A stretch of 64,000 nt of DNA from Ziziphus jujuba (taxonomy: Eukaryota; Streptophyta; Magnoliopsida; Rosales; Rhamnaceae): contig NC_083390.1 in assembly GCF_031755915.1 (NCBI RefSeq), positions 15,345,001 to 15,409,000 of the forward strand, read 5' to 3'. A program made the position numbers and the translations under genes. The notes below the pieces were generated by a model. That model did not search any database. It saw only the letters and a list, made by a program, of their open reading frames with translations, and was not told where the DNA came from. Shown piece after piece: positions 36,229 to 47,729 of this stretch; position 1 is the first letter of the stretch, and each line of letters opens with the position of its first letter.

Positions 36229-36275
36229 TCTCTCACAAAGCTTTAGTTTGTGAAAAAGAAAACATTCAGAGAACA

Positions 36276-36283
36276 TTATATAC
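36276..36283 (-). promoter_or_regulatory. TATA-like box of the heparanase-like gene
   Basis: The minus strand reads 'agtatataatgttc' about 50 bases before the ATG. If used, the leader would be very short (about 20 bases). Decayed copy A also keeps 'agtatatat' at the matching place. Confidence 0.4.
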
Positions 36284-37215
36284 TACATGGTTGTTCAAAT
36301 AACCAGCAATATGTTATCATAACAACAAAACTTCAATTTGTATTCTTTTCTAATTTTAGGATAATTGTCCTATTGCTAAATATAGCTATTCCATTAAAAT
36401 GCTACAATTGATGACCATGGAGTTACTCATCTAGGATGTATTTACTTGTTCATTTTTCTTAACAAACACATATAGGATTAGTTCAGTGGAAACTGAATGT
36501 GCCTGCTAACTTCAAGATTAGACCAAAAACAGAATTTAATTGGTAAAAAAAATAGTTCCTATATAAAGAGTAAAAAAAAAAAAAACAAAAATACAAATTC
36601 TGATTATAATTAGCATCACAGCAAGAAATGGGCGGTGATAGTGACAATTTAACGTTGAAAAAAATAATAATAAAGCTCAAATATAATTATAAAGCAACAA
36701 AACAAGAAGAAACCAGAGGATAGAATAGATAAAATACATGGTTGTTCGAACAACAAGCAATCTGTTATAGTAACAACAAAACTTTGGCTCATACTCTTTT
36801 CTAATCTTAAGAAAACTATCCTATTGTTAAATATAGCAATTTAATAAAAATCTACAATCATTGTCCAGGGGATATCTTTACTTGTTCATTTTTCTTAACA
36901 AACACATATAGGATTAGATTTACAGCATCAACATTTACCATATACTAGCAGTTTATTGGAAACTGAAATGTGCTAACTTGAAGATCAAAGCCCAAAAAAA
37001 AAAAAAAAAAAAAAAAAACACAGAGGACAGAAATTTAATTGGCAAAAATAGTTCAAATATACAGATTCAAAAAAAAAGATGTACTGATTCTGACTATACA
37101 TAGTATCACAGCAAAAAAGGGCAGTGACAGTGAGAAACTGACAATTCGACTTTGAAAACTAAAAATGAAGATCAAATATAATTATATGGAAACCAGATGA
37201 TGGAATAGAAGGAAG
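36284..37215. repeat. Diverged tandem duplication in the heparanase promoter region
   Basis: Two units of about 450 bp, 36284-36728 and 36735-37215. Both contain, in order, 'acatggttgttc', 'taacaacaaaact', 'cttgttcatttttcttaaca', 'aacacatataggatta', 'tggaaactga', 'aatttaattgg', 'atcacagcaa' and 'caaatataattat'. A-rich expansions and small indels separate them. The first unit may include core promoter; the second would be a duplicated distal part. Confidence 0.75.
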
Positions 37216-39819
37216 CTTACAGCATAGTGAGATTCAGTAGACTGGATACAGTAACAATAGTAAATGCCCCATAATTGGCCCTGCAAACATGTTGATGTTC
37301 CTGAACGCAAACAAAGTAAAAACCCAATTCAAGCACATTTAGTAAATATTCCTCAACCATCAATAAAAGATGGGAAATTGAAGAAATGGGTTTGAGCTTG
37401 GAAATGGTTAAAGCCCTTATCTTGTTCAATTCTTCTACAAACAAAAACAAACGAAAAGCTTTTATTTCAAAAAGAGAGGGAAATAAGAACAACCCAAGTA
37501 AAAAGCTTTGATGAAGAAAGCTTGAAGCTTCTCGTTTGAGAGTTTCGGGGCTAAGAACGCGAAGAATCGTGAGAATCAAACAGAAACCAAACGATGGACA
37601 ACACGGCGCTATTCCTTGTTTGCTTCTTTTACTCTTCAGTCTTCACGACTTCAGAGACTTCAGTTCAGATTTCTTCATTGGGCATTGGGTCCGGTGATTT
37701 TCGTTTTTGCATCTTCTATTTAGACATATGGCTTTTATTTATTTAATTTTTTTTTTTTTTTTTTTTGGCGCAAGAGATTTTTGAGATTCTATTTGAAAAT
37801 TAAATCAAAACTTTTAATTCACACTAATAAAGAAATCAGAACTTTTAATTGAATCATGTTTTGTGAAATAGATCAAAATAAAAATTATTAAGAAATTATT
37901 TTATAACACGTATAAGATCATTAATAATTATGACAAAATAGATGGTTTTATGGGTAAAAATGTATGAAAAGATATGAAAAAAAAAAAAAATAGGTTAATT
38001 CCGATAGTGATAGTGTATTTCTATTTGTATCTACGAAAGCACAAATCATATATAAAGATAAAAAAATAAATAATTTATATTTAAATAACTTATTAAAAAA
38101 AATATGTCCAAAAAAATGCAGGAATAAAATGAAATATGCTCAATTAACTATTATTATTATTTTATAGTATATTAATTAATTTTGTCCAAAAAAATCTATT
38201 AATTAATTAATTAACCAGTTTATATTTATTATGCAGATTCTTTTATCTGCCTACACATCTTTGTACCCAAAAAAGAAAACAAAATGAATTGAGCTAACAC
38301 TTAGCTAGATTGTTATATACAGGAGTTCAAATTGTCTACCAATTGATCCTCCCAAATCATTGAACCGTATATAAAAAGATATATATGACACATGCATGAC
38401 TTCTACAAAAATATCGTACTACCCCTAGAGAATTGGTGACGAGAACAGTAGCAATAGAATAACTATTTTCATTTGGAAACTGATACTACAATAATGGCTT
38501 GCTGCAACTTATAAGTTAGTTTGTACTTTGTACCGACCATCTCCTCGTAAGTCCTTATAATTTGGCACTACTGTTAGCGAACCTGACTGGTTCCTATTCT
38601 CAGATTTCAGGTTGACTGGTTATATTATCTAGCTTTTGCAATTGTGGTTATTGGGATCATCATTTATTCAACGACGTCGTATGTCCTAACCTTGTCTTTG
38701 ACATAGCTTTACTATATAGTCAAACCATTATTATATATATATATATGTATATGTATATGTATATGTATGTATGTATAGTCAAACATTGACATTGTTTAAA
38801 TTCTTTTTGTTCTCTGTCATGGCAACATACTCTTTAAGAATTATACGTCAGCATTGAATATGGAAGTAGTTGATAGTTTTAAGGCATTTTTGCAGCCTAT
38901 ATATTCACCGCCCAAGATGAGCTACTGTCTAACCCAAGTTTTTTTTTTTTTTTTTGGTTTATTTTTTCTTGTTTATATTTATTTTTTTATTTTTTTATTA
39001 TTATTTTTTTTTTTTTTTAGTAGGAGAACCTATTGTTGATATGCTTTATATAATAAATACAAAGTTTTGGAGTTCTACTTTTATTCCATTTTTTTTTTTT
39101 TTTTTCAGTGGAAATGATTCGGTTCCTGTACCTGCTTCACAGGATAGAAACCCCAATATGCAGTACCGAGTACTTATTAACGGAAAAACGAGTGTTTGAA
39201 TTCATGAAAGATCAAAAACTTAATATCAATTTTATCCATTCTTCTACTATTAATCGCTTTAATTCTACATCTAGATAAAACATTTGAAGACACATCCCTC
39301 TAGTTAGCAAATTAAAGTGATGCATATTCATTACCCCCAAAAAAAAAATAAAAAAAAGGGTGATACAAATTTAATAGGTACACTGATCTAAGGAGATGAA
39401 GCATTTTTCTAAATTTAATTTAAGCTGTGGTGCATCAAGAAATAGATCAAGAAACTTGTTATTCAATTTTGAAATGGCTGATAAATGCAAAGCTGAGAAA
39501 TCTAATATCTTGTTTTATGAACCCAGAATACAGTTTATTAATTTCATATAATTAATCTCATCATAAATAGTTTGTTCTACATTACCTTATTTGTCAATCT
39601 GTAAGCATTTCTTATGTCCTCTGCTTTCTTGTTTCTTGTCCCTGTTAATTCCGATTCCTGTTTTATGGTATGCATATTGCACGGGCCTAAATCTGGTCAA
39701 ACAAATTTAGTGACGATTATACCCTTATTTTTTTTTTTTTTTTTTTTGGTTTGGTAGATTGGTGACAACATTTCCTTAAAAACCTAGAACATGATATAAC
39801 ATAAAGATTGAGAAATGTC
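37216..39819. other. AT-rich intergenic region, no gene seen
   Basis: Contains homopolymer A/T runs, TA and TATG microsatellites (about 38732-38776) and T-rich tracts at 38940-39100. The minus-strand frame at 37217-37579 has no family resemblance and overlaps DNA matching heparanase upstream copies, so it is not called as a gene. Confidence 0.5.
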
Positions 39820-40084
39820 TGTTAGAATATGTGAAAAGTCTGGATCAAGATGTGATATAAAGATCAAAAAATCCAAGCAGAGAATGATTATGATATTGTG
39901 TGATGTATATCTAGCTGTGTAGTTTGTACTATAGCAGTTGGAGGCCTATATAAAAGTGTAGCCTTATAAGTTGTAAGGCTAAAGTCCCATACTAGTTTGT
40001 ATAAAGTTTTTAATTGTCGTAAAATTCCCCTTGAAACATTAATAACAAAGGGCAACAAATTGGAAGTAATTTGTAACTCCAACA
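39820..40084 (+). mobile_element. Candidate Ty1/copia solo LTR (~265 bp)
   Basis: Starts TGTTAGAATATGTG and ends ACTCCAACA, so it has TG...CA ends with the TGTTRGA inverted ends typical of plant copia LTRs. A TATA box 'ctatataaaag' lies near 39947, in a plausible promoter position. No internal domain or primer site follows. A clear target duplication was not seen. Confidence 0.5.
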
Positions 40085-40286
40085 CATAACAATCTAGCTA
40101 AGTCAACATATCTTAAGCGGATTGGAGGCGAATAGACTACAAAACGTGTACTATGTTGAATTCGGTGCATGACCTTATGCTTCTTAAGTGGCTTGGGGGT
40201 GGATCTTATATACATTGTTGATCTTATTTGCGTTGGCGCTGCTTCCTATATAAAAGAGAAAGATTTCATAGTTTTCTTCATCGATG

Positions 40287-40328
<42 letters not shown>

Positions 40329-40329
40329 T
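40287..40329. repeat. (TTA)n microsatellite
   Basis: A pure TTA run. It produces poly-Tyr or poly-Leu frames that are not genes. Confidence 0.95.
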
Positions 40330-40582
40330 AATAATTATTTGTGTGTGGTTAGATTCTCCGCGGCTGGAATCAATTTTTATATAAAAATAAAAAATAAAAA
40401 AAACAATATATGGGCATACAAGAGATAAAACAGTCCAAATGTGCAAACTAATGGACATTATTCACATATACGAACACCATCGTTTGCACCTCATCTTTCT
40501 TCATAAACACTGAAATAATATTACCGTTTCGCCACTCTTTCAAAGAATAACTAAGAGCTAGGGGATTTTGTTCCATCTGTTT

Positions 40583-40586
<4 letters not shown>

Positions 40587-40625
<39 letters not shown>

Positions 40626-40815
40626 AGGAGGCTATGGGACAATCCGTCTGCGGATCCACACCAAAGCATCTACACCAAAACCAATTTTTTTTTTAAAAAA
40701 AAATCTGCCTTGCATCTGTATACAACAAAGCCAACACTTTTCTCGAAGCGGATCTGCATACGGAAGGACCACAACATAGCCTTTCTCTGTATAAGTGTTT
40801 TTCCTTCGGATAAAC

Positions 40816-40857
<42 letters not shown>

Positions 40858-40858
40858 A
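40587..40858. repeat. (AT)n and (CA)n microsatellites with a small direct duplication
   Basis: AT run at 40587-40624 and CA run at 40817-40847 followed by TA. A short unit 'ataagtg...ttcggataaacgac' before the CA run is repeated just after it ('ataagtgctctttctttgga', 40856), so the CA tract lies between direct repeats. Confidence 0.8.
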
Positions 40859-41284
40859 GTGCTCTTTCTTTGGATAAACGACATCTTCATTCTTTTGTTG
40901 TTATGCTTTTAATTGAACGCTTGAAGCTAATTAGCATTCAATTTCTTTGTTATGAACATGAGCCAAATTAGAGTATACATTCAAACAAATAATAGATGAA
41001 ACGTTCAACCGCACAGCGACAACATGCCTCAAAATATTGGCAATTTCCATTTTCAACGAAAGACAATTATGTCTTAGAACCTATGAAAGATAAGAGTTGA
41101 CCGGGGAAGGAAAGTTGTACAACAAAGGTTAAAAAATGAGCCTTCTTGAGCTCCCAAAATTGGTATGGTATAGGACTTGGAACACAAATATATTTGAATA
41201 AGTTGCACAGCTTCACGATCCAGTTCTCTACCAGGTCATTTGTAATCTCTTAGCAGACCCACTGTTAGTGGCAATAAACAATCC

Positions 41285-44200
41285 TTAACAAGTTGCACAA
41301 GCTCTTAAAGAACTGGTAAGGATATTTTCGTTTAAATTATGACCTGGAGAGAAATAAATGAATAAATAAAAGAGAAAAAAATAAATAAACAAACTGAGAC
41401 AAAGAGCATCAGAATAACATAATATGGGCAGTGTTACCTATGAACACTATCCTGTTCATCGGCTTTTCTTCTTTTTTCCAATCACGAGCTGGAACAATCT
41501 CATATATTTCCCTCACAGCCTGCCAATATTTCAGGCTATGTAAATAAAAGCATACTCAGAATCAATGTATATATAAGGCAAATGTTTCAGTTTTAAATCC
41601 ATAGCCACTTCTCGTTGCAAGTCTCGTTTCATCAGAATGGTAGGATTTTATTTTCTATCTCTGAGTCTGTGTGTCTTACAATAACAAAGAAGTAGAGGAT
41701 TTGGAGGAAAATAGTGAACACAAAGTAATTCTTAGCAAGCTAAAACCTCAAGACAGCCTGGTGAAGGTCCATCTCAATTAGGATTTGGAGCACCATCCTT
41801 TTGTTTTAGTTGTTTATAACTTTAATCATTACGTTATGCATGGTGATTTTTTATCTAAAGAACATGCTTCCTAAAGGCTGCTGAGAAGTCAATTAACAGG
41901 GTACTCAAACACACACTAACCAATATCCAAAGTAAGACAAAGCTAGAACATCATACGACAATCTATAGACTTTAGTCTCACAGAGCAAAAATAAAGTGAA
42001 ATTTCCTAGTAAAACCAAGAATATGGCATTCAATATTAGACATACCTGCAAAGTATGGAGTTGGTTGGAATTATTAACATTTAAAACCCCCTTGCAACGG
42101 TATACATCCATGCCATATTTCTTATCCCAAAGAATCTCCTCAAGCCATGAACGGACCTTAAAGAATTCAAGTCAGACGTCATTAAGTAAAACCACATTAT
42201 CATATAGAAGATTGAGCTTCAGAAAGGAAGATAGAATTTCTAAATCAATTTTTTTACCAAATGTTTCATGGATATGCTCTCTAAACTATCCAGCTTCAAA
42301 TACAATTGTAATACAGGCAGATAAACTACACGAAAATCTTTTCCATTCATACTTTCTATGGGCCAGGAGAAGTTTACGTGGATGCTTCTAGAAAAGTAAA
42401 ACATTCTTAATACCATTGTGGAACACAAACTTCAGCAAAGGGTTGAAAATTCAAACATACGAATTAAACACTTAAAGGGTTGAATCTAAGAAAAGCCAAT
42501 CAGGTTGAGTTTTCAGATAAAGGTCAAAATAACGAGACATTTTAAAAAACATAAACAGAAATTCTATTGAAAACTTGACTCTCTAACTTAACAAATTCAC
42601 ATCAAAGTGCATGGAATCAGGGGATGCAAAAAAAGTCTGGCCACCCATTCTTTGTACCATTTATTGAGCTATAAAAAACCATAAAATAAGAATTCAATAT
42701 ATTGTTACATTCTGAAATAGTCCAAACTTGACTCAAGGTGGTGCAAAGCTGCACCAAAATCATGACAAATTATAACCATTTTGAGAAGCTACAAAGGATC
42801 AATCAACAAATAGTATGCCATTTAAAAGATTAGTGTAATATCTATTTGAAATACTACCTTGTCAACATCAACCTGCCGGGTCTCACAAATGCACAGGGTT
42901 CGCACACCACTGTCATGAAGTTTTTGGGTAGAAAGCGAATGACTCTCTTCCAACAGTGCTTCTAAACGAGTGATATGCTGAGAAGAATCAAATTGAGATA
43001 CATCAATCACTAAGTTCGGTAATAACTATGGAGAAAAACCTGTGATTGAAAATTTGTGATATGACAACTAACTGTAGCATCATAAGCTCGACAATCCAAT
43101 ATCTTGGACAAGTCAACTTGACAATGTGTAGTACGAATGATATTAGCAAGTGCATTAATGCTATGTATATCCTTCTCTAGTTCCTCTAGATCACCCCCAG
43201 AACCCTCTGGAGAAACCAAATCAACTTTGTTAAGAATTACAACATCCTACACCAAAAAACATAAGTTATAAGGATCTAAACTGAAAGCACCAACATATAC
43301 ATCAAATCAAAATAAATATGAACAGCAGGGAAAAGTTGCAGTAAGAATATAAATAAAACTTGGCATTAAAAAAGATGCAAATATGATAGTCATTAACACA
43401 TAAATAAGTAATATGATAATCACCGCAAATGCAATCTGATGATAAGCTTCAGCAAATGAAGAAGAGCTGCGATGCTCATCCAGCTGAAAACGGAGGTTTT
43501 TGGCATCAACAACCTGTGTAGTAACCTAAAACAATGAGGACAATCCAGTGGCTAATTGTAAAGTAACATATGATTGTGTCCGAGAAATGGCAGCATTACA
43601 AACTCAGTTCTATATCATAGTATAAAGTAATTAATAATAATAAATTAACTGAGCATATCATTCTGTAGCAATATAAAATCAAACATAAAATATGTAGTGT
43701 CAACGTCTGTTATATGTAATTTATCAAAGCAAAACAGTGAGAATCACAGTCATTCTTACATTACACCAAATGATACTGCATACAGATTTGTGCCTCCTAC
43801 ATCCGACATTCAATTGCTAAACATAAAACAAACATAATGTGAAGACAGATGATGCATCATTTTAATACAAATTAAGGAAAGCCCTAGGCAGACCTCATTC
43901 TCCAAAATAGTGTCTATTGTTGTGATACCATGAAGTCTATCGCATTATAACTCTATAGATTTGCTACTAAAAATAATAAGAGCTAGCTGGATACAAATAA
44001 GAGCCATATATCAACTAAAACAGAAAATAATAAATTAAAGTACCAAATTCATAGAAAACTTACAGTGATAATTGAGTCAAGCTTGACTGCTGATTCCAAC
44101 TGATCATCCAACCACAGAACAGATGCAAGAGGTGCAGGGTTTGCTAAACCAGTAGTCTCTAGTAATATATGGTCAAGTCTACAAACAACAAACCAACAAC

Positions 44201-44687
44201 TCCACACCATTACTATCTTAACATTGTCACGTGGCCACTAATATGCATTAAAAGCTATCCAAGTTTCTCTAAGTTGAGTTCTAAAAAGTGGGGTATTCCT
44301 AAAAGGGGTTTTTGTGTTTTTGCATAGCATATGCATTTTATGGATGTTTACAAGTCAAAAATTGCCATCTTCAAAAATCAACTTAATCCCCCATTTATTT
44401 CCTATCATATAAATATATGCAATGAAGAATTGAATACAGTGTTTTTTTAACCTTTCCTTTCTCTGAACAAGTTGCTCCAGTGCTTGAACCAAACTATGCT
44501 TGACATTGCAACAAATACACCCATTTGCAAGCTCAACCCATTCTTCTACAAGCGCACCACCATCTCCTTCGTTTATCATTGCTCTTTCAACACCAATTTC
44601 TTCACCAAATTCATTCAATATCACAGCAATCCTCTTCCCATGGTGGGAATTCAATATATGATTAACCAGCTAGAACATCACAAATCA

Positions 44688-44719
<32 letters not shown>

Positions 44720-45002
44720 AAACCAAAAAAAAAAAGAAAAAAAAGGAAAAAGAAAACAACTCCATCATGTAAAAGAAAAATATTGAAAAAAAAAATAACA
44801 AAGAATTTAGAGAGTCTAATTAATGGGTGCAAAGACTGAAACAGAGATGGTTGAAGGATGAAGAGCTTACAGTGGATTTTCCAGCACCCAAATAGCCAGT
44901 AATGACGGTAACCCCGACTGAAACGTCGTCGTCTTGGGGTGCAGTTGAAGTGGGTTGGTCAATTTGAACTGCAAGAGGTGGATCGTCTTCTTCGTCCCCC
45001 AT
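41285..45002 (-). CDS. COBW-domain GTPase (ZNG1-type, G3E family metallochaperone)
   Basis: G3E/COG0523 GTPases insert or deliver metals; the eukaryotic COBW/ZNG1 group delivers zinc to methionine aminopeptidase. The zinc role is family knowledge, not visible here. Nine minus-strand exons: 45002-44871, 44669-44452, 44178-44064, 43513-43424, 43246-43073, 42977-42858, 42156-42046, 41519-41438, 41343-41285. They sum to 1101 nt, giving 366 residues with no break. Seen: Walker A ITGYLGAGKST (Lys42), NEFGEEIGVE, the metal-binding ANGCICCNVK (Cys95, Cys97, Cys98), the Walker B/G3 region LLETTGLANP, base-recognition ILNKVD (191-194), and a C-terminal CobW domain with YRCKGVLNV, REIYEIVPARDWK and IVFIGHNLNE. 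The start is the ATG giving MGDEEDD; an upstream in-frame ATG at 45056 is less likely. Confidence 0.95.
44689..44722. repeat. Poly-C/poly-A tract in COBW intron 1
   Basis: About 21 C followed by 13 A, then further A-rich DNA to 44810. It sits between exons 1 and 2 of the COBW gene. The C-run length may be inaccurate in any assembly. Confidence 0.9.
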
Positions 45003-46336
45003 TCCCGATGACCGAGTTTGAGTTCCCCTTCTGCAGCCGCGCTGACACGACAGCACGTTATTATTCTGCGCTTGGTGGCCATATTCGGGCCGGTCCGTCT
45101 AATTGTTTGGGCTTCTGCCCGATTGTTTGGGATCCATTTAGCTGGAACATGAATGAAGATAATTCTATTCAAAAGCCGAAGGTCCGTAATCAAACCCAAT
45201 GAACCTGGAGCCCAACTTCTAGAACCCAACAGAACTTTCTTGGTTTTAACTTTTACGAGACCAAAACAAAATGAGTTTTTTTTTTTTTTTTTTCCTCTGG
45301 AAAAATAATAATGTTTATTAATTGGTATTTTTTATGGTTGATCAATCAGCTTCATTTAATTTTTTTTATACTTTTAAAAAATAAAAATGTATAAATTTTA
45401 GTTGTTAAGGTCTATAAATAACAATTTCAAGCTAACTTGAGTATGGAAGGTTACGTGTAAGATAGAGAGTTGGCATTGATCATCATAATAACAATGATTA
45501 TGACGAGGTTAACAATTTCTCTTTATCGATTTATTTGGAAATGTAAGAGTCAAATTTAGAATCTTGCACGAAAAAACAATTTTTTTCTTTTTTCCCTAGC
45601 TTGTCTTGGAAAGAAGAAGATTATCTTCATTGATATCCAAAACAAAATGAAAAAACTAAGAAACCATAAATAATGTTGCTGCATTTGGAAATAAAAGCCA
45701 AAACGTATTTGATCCTTATGGATATGTTGAATAAAAGATATTAAAAAAAAAAGTTCTCATGACTTAGATTTGTATTATTAGATTGAATAATTGGACTTGA
45801 ATTTGTTTGTTAATACATGCATGAAGACTATGTAAGATTTTACCGATCTAAAATATATATAATAAATTCTATTAATCATAAATATACTAACTTCAAAACG
45901 TAGTTATTGATAAATTAAATTTTTAATTCTTCAAAATAGAAAACAATATAAAATAGTACCTATGGACATACTACTCTTAAACCACTTTTAGATCTCTGAA
46001 AATCCTTATCACAAAATACCGTATGACATATGTTTCTTTGTTTGCCCTAGACCTTTTATAATCTTTCCAAATCACACTTACCCATTAACTTTAACGCACA
46101 CCAAAATAATAATAATTTAATAATATAATAATAATAGAAAAATATGAGTAAGCTAATGGCCTTATAAAGAGAGTTGGTCTTCTAGTTTAATGGGTCAACT
46201 GGAATCTTATAGAGAGTGTATGATCAAGGACCTTACTATAAAATAATAAAATAAATCAGTTCCATTAGTGACATAAATAGATTCTGTAAGTGAGTAATTG
46301 ATTATGCTCAGTATATAATTATTTACTTATCTGATA
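45003..46336. other. Intergenic, no gene seen
   Basis: 5' flank of COBW followed by AT-rich DNA. The segment 45757-45830 is a near copy of 46577-46652 ('attgaataattgga', 'atttgtttgttaatacatgc'). Confidence 0.5.
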
Positions 46337-46885
46337 GACTAATTAGACACACAATTGTCTACGTGAAAGAAAAGAACTCCGACTTTTGTTTAAAATTTTC
46401 TTTTCCTCTTTTTCTTTGAGCTCATCCTCCCATTATTCTTGCTTTTCAAAATACTACTATTTTAATAAAGATACCTAAATAAAATTAAACATAATTATTC
46501 TATTAAAAAAAAATGCGTGCATGGCCACAATTACTAGAAGTACAATCAACATAATTAAATTAGATATAGTGAAAAAATTCTCATGATTTAGCTTTGTATT
46601 GTTAGATTGAATAATTGGATTTGAATTTGTTTGTTAATACATGCATGAAGACTAATTAGACATACAATTGTATGCGTGAAAGGAAAGAACTCCGACTTTT
46701 GTTTAAAATTTTCTTTTTCTCTTTGTCTTTAAGCTCATCTTCCCATTATTAAATATTAATATTTTAATAAAGATACCTAAATAAAGTTAAACATAATTAT
46801 ACCATTGAAAAAATGTGTGTGCATGGTCACAATTACTAGAACTACAATCATGGCCACAATTACTAGAACTACAATCAACATAATT
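46337..46885. repeat. Tandem duplication of a ~230-bp segment
   Basis: 46337-46565 and 46650-46885 share 'gactaattagaca', 'aagaactccgacttttgttt', 'aaaattttctttt', 'aataaagatacctaaataaa' and 'cacaattactagaa'. Unit 2 contains a further short direct repeat of 'cacaattactagaactacaa' (about 46830 and 46856). Non-coding. Confidence 0.8.
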
Positions 46886-47522
46886 AAAATAGGTATAGCG
46901 TGTTTGATTATATTGCAAATTAGTCGCTAAAACACGTGATCACAAGATTTAATTAAAAGTTGCATTTCGTCCAACTTAACCTATTTTTGAACGTATGTTT
47001 TCATGTAAATATGTTATCTTTGCTTTCATGGACCAAAATATAACAAAATAATAATAAAAATTAATAATAATAATAATAAAATAATAATAATAATAATAGT
47101 AATGATAAAAGTGTTTCACGGAAGAATCCTTTGGACTCTCAAAATGAAGTCGGCCACGGATTAATCAAGATTAATTCCTTAATTGATTTACAAATTATCA
47201 ACTTAATTAATCAATCTTTGTACATTTTGTTTTTTTGTGGGGGAGGGGGCTTAATCATTTTAAATTGTACTATAAAGTGGATTTAGGATTGTTATTATCA
47301 TTGATTTTTGAAAAGCGATTTAGAATGTTATACTGTACAGTAGAAAACAAATAGATTTTGACACGTCAATAATGATGTTGACATAACGGATCTTATTATA
47401 GTCTGGATTTGCATTGCTTCAAAGTTAAAACTAGCTTTACACATAACAACAAAAACTGCAACTAAGAATTCCAAAATCTAGTTCTTAGAATTTTATTAAG
47501 AAAAAGGAAAATCCAATTAGAA
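46886..47522. other. AT-rich intergenic DNA, no gene seen
   Basis: An AAT-rich microsatellite-like stretch lies at 47045-47100. No coding pattern. Confidence 0.5.
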
Positions 47523-47729
47523 TTGATTAAATTACAAGTAAAAAAAAAAGAAAAAAAAAAAGACTTATTGACTTCGTACAATGTTCAAACATATTACATC
47601 TAGATAAGGAGTTGAAAAAAGTAAAACTTGATTAAATTACAAGTAAAAAAAAAAAAAAAAAAAGACTTATTGACTTCGTACAATGTTCAAACATATTACA
47701 TCTAGATAAGGAGTTGAAAAAAGTAAAAC
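47523..47729. repeat. Near-perfect 105-bp tandem duplication
   Basis: Two adjacent units (starting 47523 and 47628) share 'ttgattaaattacaag', an A-rich run, 'gacttattgacttcgtacaa' and 'atctagataaggagttgaaa'. The only differences seen are in the A-run, so the duplication is recent. Confidence 0.9.

Noticed and set aside
36229..36276. Upstream in-frame ATG adding 16 residues to the heparanase-like protein
   Set aside because: The extension is rich in Cys, Phe and Lys before a clear signal peptide, and a TATA-like box sits at its start, so the ATG at 36228 is preferred.
37217..37579. 120-codon minus-strand frame upstream of the heparanase gene
   Set aside because: No recognisable motif. The DNA belongs to the duplicated heparanase upstream region, where the frame is not kept in the other copies.
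40169..40890. Poly-Tyr, poly-Leu and Cys-Val repeat peptides
   Set aside because: Translations of TTA, AT and CA microsatellites.
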